Below, piece after piece: positions 54,851 through 64,000 of a stretch of DNA of 64,000 nucleotides. The stretch is from contig CM040742.1 of assembly GCA_022829145.1 (NCBI GenBank), forward strand, positions 16,681,631 to 16,745,630, given 5' to 3'. This DNA is from Albula goreensis. Taxonomy: Eukaryota > Chordata > Actinopteri > Albuliformes > Albulidae. The stretch's first letter is position 1. Every line of letters starts with the position of its first letter. A program made the translations under genes and the position numbers. The notes under the pieces are model-generated. The model searched no databases, was not told the origin of the DNA, and saw only the letters and a list, made by a program, of their open reading frames with translations.

Positions 54851-57703
54851 AAAATACTTTATAGCGGAAGATACCATCACAAACAGGATTGTGTCTAATA
54901 AAAAAGTAAACAAAAACAAACAAAAAAAAAAAAACTGTAAAGCGCCTAATTACATGGGAAAATTGATTTTTTCAAACCTTTGCAGTGTGATGTCAGGTAC
55001 CAATACTTGTAAAACAAATAAAGAAAAAAGAAAAGGGGTGTGGAGGGCGGAAATCAAGCCACATTTAAATGTTATAAAATACATTTCCAGATTTCCAACT
55101 TCACATAAAGCAACCCCTAAGTTTTTAAATCGATACTACCCGGTTTTTCAGTCCCACTACGGTTAAAAATGTCAGTGCCACAAATATTTGAAAATAAGGA
55201 GAATATGAGGAAACCCTAGAATGCACACACAAGAGAGACTATAGTGAAGAGGAGATAAAGAGTGAGAGACTAGTCTAGCAATATCCACCTACACCCAATT
55301 CAGAGTTCTCAGTGATACAGACCTACTCTTCAGCTATACCAGCAACAACAGAATTCCATTTTAAAATGGATGCCCCTTAAACTTTAAATTAGAAGGAAGG
55401 CCTATTGAGAACATAACTTTAGCTTGAAAGAATAAGTGTTAATATAGGTAGAAAGCTCAAGGGATTGCATAGCCTTTGAACTAACTGTAGTGGTGTTCTT
55501 GGTTAGCCTGAATGGGAATTTTGGCCAGGACACATGGTTCAAGCATTCCTCTTTCCATTAGTGCCACAAAATGGTGGGTCCATTTCAGAAGGCAGATCCA
55601 CATTCTGCACAGCTGCTTAGACTCCATTATGCATGTCACATGCTCTGCTGTAGAACTGCAGGCTGACTACACTCACTGCTTCACACTGCAATGAATCCTC
55701 CAGGGCAACAGATGGCAGTGCTTAAAGGTTGTGCGCTGCATTTGTCTGTTCTCTTGACTCTTCTGCCATCTATGGTTTCCTTTAGTTTTAGAAAAAGGCA
55801 AAAGGTCCAAACCTAAAATCAAGTCAATCATAGAAGCTACTGAATGTGAAGAGATACAAAAAGTACAAAAACAAAGGTTACAAACAAATGGACAGTGGTT
55901 GAAATGTTAAACAGCAAAAAAAAAAAAAAAAAAAAAAAGACCTATATATTCATACACAGAACTGCTCACAAGACACTGTGCACTATTTCATCATAATGCA
56001 ACATTACTAAAGACCAGTAATACACCTATATACTGGATTTTGAAACTGGGGGAAGAAGGCTGGGGTGGACACATATGCACATAAAATTAGGCAAAAGGTG
56101 AGAGATAGCTAAAGGGGATAGCTTTAAAAAAAAAAAAAAAAAAAAAAAACACAACATTAAAAATCAAGCACACAATGGACACTACATTGGCACCGTACAC
56201 ACTGACTGCATGCCCCCAAAAACAAAAGGAGGTGACAAGCTAGGAGATACAAATATTTTTGGTGAGTGCATGGTTAGGTGGATCGTCCACTCTTATGTCA
56301 TCATCACCATTGAGCCAATAGCATGTCCACTTCATTAATGTTCCCTCTCAGAGCCTTGCAACAACCTTAATCATCGTCCTAATAAATGTACGACATTAAA
56401 AATAACAAATCTATATTTTAATTTCCATCAGTTGACCGGGACAGCATCATTTTGAACTTTTTTCATATATAATCAGAAGCTGGGGTGGGGGGCGGCAATG
56501 CAATCTCTGTAAAATCCCATAGCATCCCACTAACAACCAATTTAAAGTTTCACCAACCGATTTACTTCACCATTGAGCTGTGGAAAAAGCCAGCCACCCA
56601 TAGCCAAATGCAGTGCTTTACAAATGAAACAGATGAGAGATGTCATCATCCCCATCCCCACCACTCCCTGCTACTCACTTCTGATATGCAATGCTGTTTG
56701 TTTTCCTAGTATGTGCACCCTACCCTAAAACTAATGGGGACCATCCTATGAGGTTTTTAGAGGCAAAAATCACGACACTACCACACTGGGAAGGGAGGAG
56801 AGCGGTGGGGCGTAACCTTTTTTTTTTTTAAACAGATTCAATTTTCATGACAAACAATTCAAATGATAAAAATAGAGGTGGAAAAAAGTTTTTTTTTTTT
56901 TTTTTTTTTTAAAGCCTGAGACTCGATCACCGGTGAAATCACCCATAGCGATGTGAAGTCCTTTTTTGTATTTAAAAGTATGCTGTAATCTTTTCTTGTC
57001 ATGGGGATGGTTACCAGCACAATTGTCACCAGTTTGATCATCATCTTTTCTTGTAAAGAACTCTGTCATATCTAAAAAACTGTACATAGAGAAAAAGTTC
57101 TGAGAGTACATTCAATATCTGTTAATGAGGTACTAGAAAGGTATTCCTTTGTTGCAGGACAGCGTTCACAGTAGAGAAGTCGAGTAATTCCCAGAACCTG
57201 TTCCCCTTTGGTTAAAAAATTAAAAAAGAAGATGATGGTGCATTTGGAGTCGAGTTCTTGGATTTGAACGCCTGTTCAGACGCCTGAACCACTTTTCTGT
57301 AGAGATGGTTGCCCTTTGCGCTCCAGAAATGAAAGGCATTGCCAGGGCAACAACGCTACAGGGTCCCACAAGGTAGGGGCAGGTTTCTTGGGAAAGAAGA
57401 TGTGGCCTGGGATTGGTTTAGGGAGAGGAGGTGAAGGGGAGACAGAGAAAGAATCATAGAGGGGTGAGAGAGAGAGACAGAAAATGAGGGTCTCTCATAG
57501 GAGGGGCAAACAAAACAAAGAGAGAAAGAATTCAAGTCTTTGGAAATCAGCCATGTTAGCAGATGTCACCATGCACCAGGCCCAATTGTTCTCACCCAAG
57601 GCTTTTTGTTTCCAGACATCACAGAGAGATGGCAGAGGCAGCCCCCGTCATGGACACACCATAGCTGAGCTCTCAGTGTTTACTCACAGAACAAAGGACA
57701 GGT

Positions 57704-57715
57704 GCCCCCTGCTGG
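57704..57715 (-). promoter_or_regulatory. CTCF-consensus site
   Basis: On the minus strand CCAGCAGGGGGC matches the CTCF core at all 12 positions. It lies in the probable ctbp1 3' UTR. Confidence 0.55.
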
Positions 57716-57894
57716 CCCCAAAACCTCATTACACCACCTTGGGGAAGCTACTCCTCTCCAGTGGACACTAATCAGAGATGGGCTAAAAACATGGGTGTGC
57801 TTGACATATGTGTAGGGGGAGGGAAGCTGAAATCTGCAAGACTGGAACAGTAGAGTAGGATAGACAGGAAACCCATGGGGCCAGCTCTGGAGGA

Positions 57895-58106
57895 CAGTGG
57901 TCTTCCCCTCCAGTCCTAGAGGGCTGCAGGGTGAACTGGTTTTTGTTCTGACCTGTCACTTACTAAAACGCACAATTAAAAACAGTCGGTTACACAGTTA
58001 ACTTGCATACCATGGTTTCTGGTGTCTAAACTAGCTTGAGGATTCAAGGGGAAAACAAGACTCAGTACTAACTGTAGCCCTGAAGGACTGGAACTGAAAA
58101 CCACTG
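57895..58106. mobile_element. MITE-like element with about 32-bp terminal inverted repeats
   Basis: The left end CAGTGGTCTTCCCCTCCAGT, running on to the CCTAGAGGGCTGC stretch, is matched in inverted form by the right end TAGCCCTGAAGGACTGG through AAAACCACTG. The interior (about 145 bp) has no ORF. Similar short elements are common in teleosts. It lies within the probable ctbp1 3' UTR. Confidence 0.65.
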
Positions 58107-59572
58107 CCCTAACACTGAATGCTTGTTGGACACAGGTGGTACACAGGTGTGTGAGGGGGTGGAACAGTCGCAGCTTAGCCTGAAGACCCGCTCCACCCCA
58201 TAGGCTGGAGCCACAAAATGCAAGTTATTTAAACTGACTCACTAACACAGAGTGCTACATAGACAGCAGGAACAGAGCTTAACTCAGGGGACCAATCACA
58301 AGGGTTTAAATAGAGGGAGCATACTACAACTATCAATTCCCACATTTTGTCTCCATTCCTATGCTAATCAGAAATATCATGAACATGAGAAAATTTCTCC
58401 TCCCAGGGTTGAGACTGATTCTAACCCTCAGTAAGAATGTGAGGCCATTTGTGTTTTTATGTTATATAAAAAGCAAAGTGAACTCTGCACCTGTCCTCCA
58501 TCCCCCAAAACTCCCCTCCTTTCTCAGAGACTGGGGCCCAAGGCCTGCCTTCTGATCGGCGGGAGCCCAAGGTAGGCATATCCCAAAGCAGGGTGTGGAC
58601 ACGCCCAATAGATGCTATTTGAAAATTCTGATGGAGTTGAATCGGCACAGACTAAAGGCACACAACCCAGGGAACACGGTTTGAATGCGTCACTAACCTC
58701 AACCAGACGACCTAGGACCTTGCACAACCTCCTGATGGAAGGCGTGGCACTACAGCTACAGGCACAATGATGGCAAGGGTGTGAATGTTATTCACACAAT
58801 TAGTCAGAGACAGAATAGTAGGATGTGGTCAGTAAAAAATAAAAACAACAGGAAGAAAAATGGAAAAAACTGCACAAGTCGATGTGAAGTACAGGAAAAG
58901 ACAACTTTCCACATCAGCCTCACATCAGACCTCAGTTTTTATCCTGTCTCCATGACAAAACATTACTTAAAAACGGGAAAAAACCTAAAATGTATTCAGA
59001 GATTCTTACCTATTGAATCTTTCCTTTGTTTAAGAGGCTTTTTGTAAAGGGAAAAAAATTCTGCCACATCGTTAACCAGTCAAAACCTTTCAGTACTTCT
59101 AAATGCACTGCTAAGAAAACTCATAACTCGTACAGAGACAAGTCTCAGTTCAGACACAAAACAGAAAAACGTTTTTTACCATTTGAGATTCAAACGCTGA
59201 GTAAAACTTAAAGGAAAAAAAAAAAAAAAAGGCAAAACCGGAAATAGCGGAATCCTTGAAAAGATAGTTATTGCTTACAACATGGTGGGAAAACGACACA
59301 AAGTGTTAAAGAGAATGAACAGAGGGGGAGGGAGAGAGATGGGTGGTCAATGGAGTCGGGAGTAGAAAGAAAGAGAGCATTAAGCGAAGGAGGAGAGATA
59401 TCATCGGACTTGTCCCTCCTTGGGAAGTTATGCTGTGTGGGACCTGATCAGAATTGGACATGGATGGACCAGGATGCAAGAGTCAATCTGCTCATGGTAG
59501 AGTGGAGGGCGTTTCCGTGGGTGACGGAATGTGGAGGTGGCGGTGCAGTCGGATTTGTGGAGGGGGACGGGG

Positions 59573-64000
<4,428 letters not shown>

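Larger units (their letters stand above)
54825..59572 (-). other. ctbp1: Probable long ctbp1 3' UTR with homopolymer tracts
   Basis: About 4.7 kb between the ctbp1 stop and a minus-strand AATAAA at 54845-54850 contains no supportable exon on either strand. It is AT-rich and carries homopolymers: A tracts on the plus strand at 55916-55938 and 56126-56149, and a T tract at 56889-56910. A fold-back element lies at about 57.9-58.1 kb. Continuous transcription through this stretch is inference. Confidence 0.4.

Overview
The window looks like nuclear genomic DNA from a ray-finned fish, probably a teleost. It is intron-rich, with GT-AG splice sites, many CA/TG microsatellites, a tRNA-derived SINE with the tail typical of teleost SINEs, and two fold-back MITE-like elements. 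There is no bacterial, organellar or viral gene content. All four genes lie on the minus strand. I rebuilt them by matching translated exons to protein families from memory and by checking intron phase at every junction; no database was searched.

Layout, left to right. 1-12,500: no coding exon seen. It holds microsatellites and a few motif clusters (a c-fos-type serum response element, two perfect CREs, perfect or near-perfect RFX X-boxes). 12,500-16,343: probable 3' UTR and downstream region of reep2. 16,344-22,746: reep2, 8 coding exons, 253 aa. 22,747-25,757: reep2 upstream DNA and kdm3b 3' UTR. 25,758-43,046: kdm3b, 24 coding exons, about 1,787 aa, with the JmjC iron ligands intact. 43,047-43,740: kdm3b promoter-like DNA. 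44,490-49,739: spon2 (mindin), 5 coding exons, 332 aa, plus a possible 5' UTR exon near 52.2 kb. 54,825-64,000: ctbp1, seven complete 3' coding exons (378 aa) plus the last 4 bases of an eighth exon at the right edge, followed by a long, homopolymer-rich probable 3' UTR.

Gene order: kdm3b and reep2 are neighbours in the human 5q31 block, and ctbp1 and spon2 are neighbours in human 4p16.3. The window therefore joins two blocks that are separate in human, with the seam at about 43-44.5 kb. In human, EGR1 lies beyond REEP2 in the same orientation, so the gene-free left 12 kb may carry egr1 regulatory DNA, which would fit the SRE and CREs there. That is inference, because egr1 is not in the window.

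Functionally, KDM3B (H3K9 demethylase) and CtBP1 (NADH-sensing corepressor) are nuclear chromatin regulators, REEP2 shapes tubular ER, and spondin-2 is a secreted matrix protein. Nothing suggests they form one pathway. The most unusual observations concern splicing: an intronic minisatellite in ctbp1 that reiterates the adjacent 5' splice site, a 46-bp duplication of a ctbp1 3' splice region, three NAGNAG acceptors in kdm3b, and a kdm3b junction whose reading frame depends on which of two overlapping acceptors is used.
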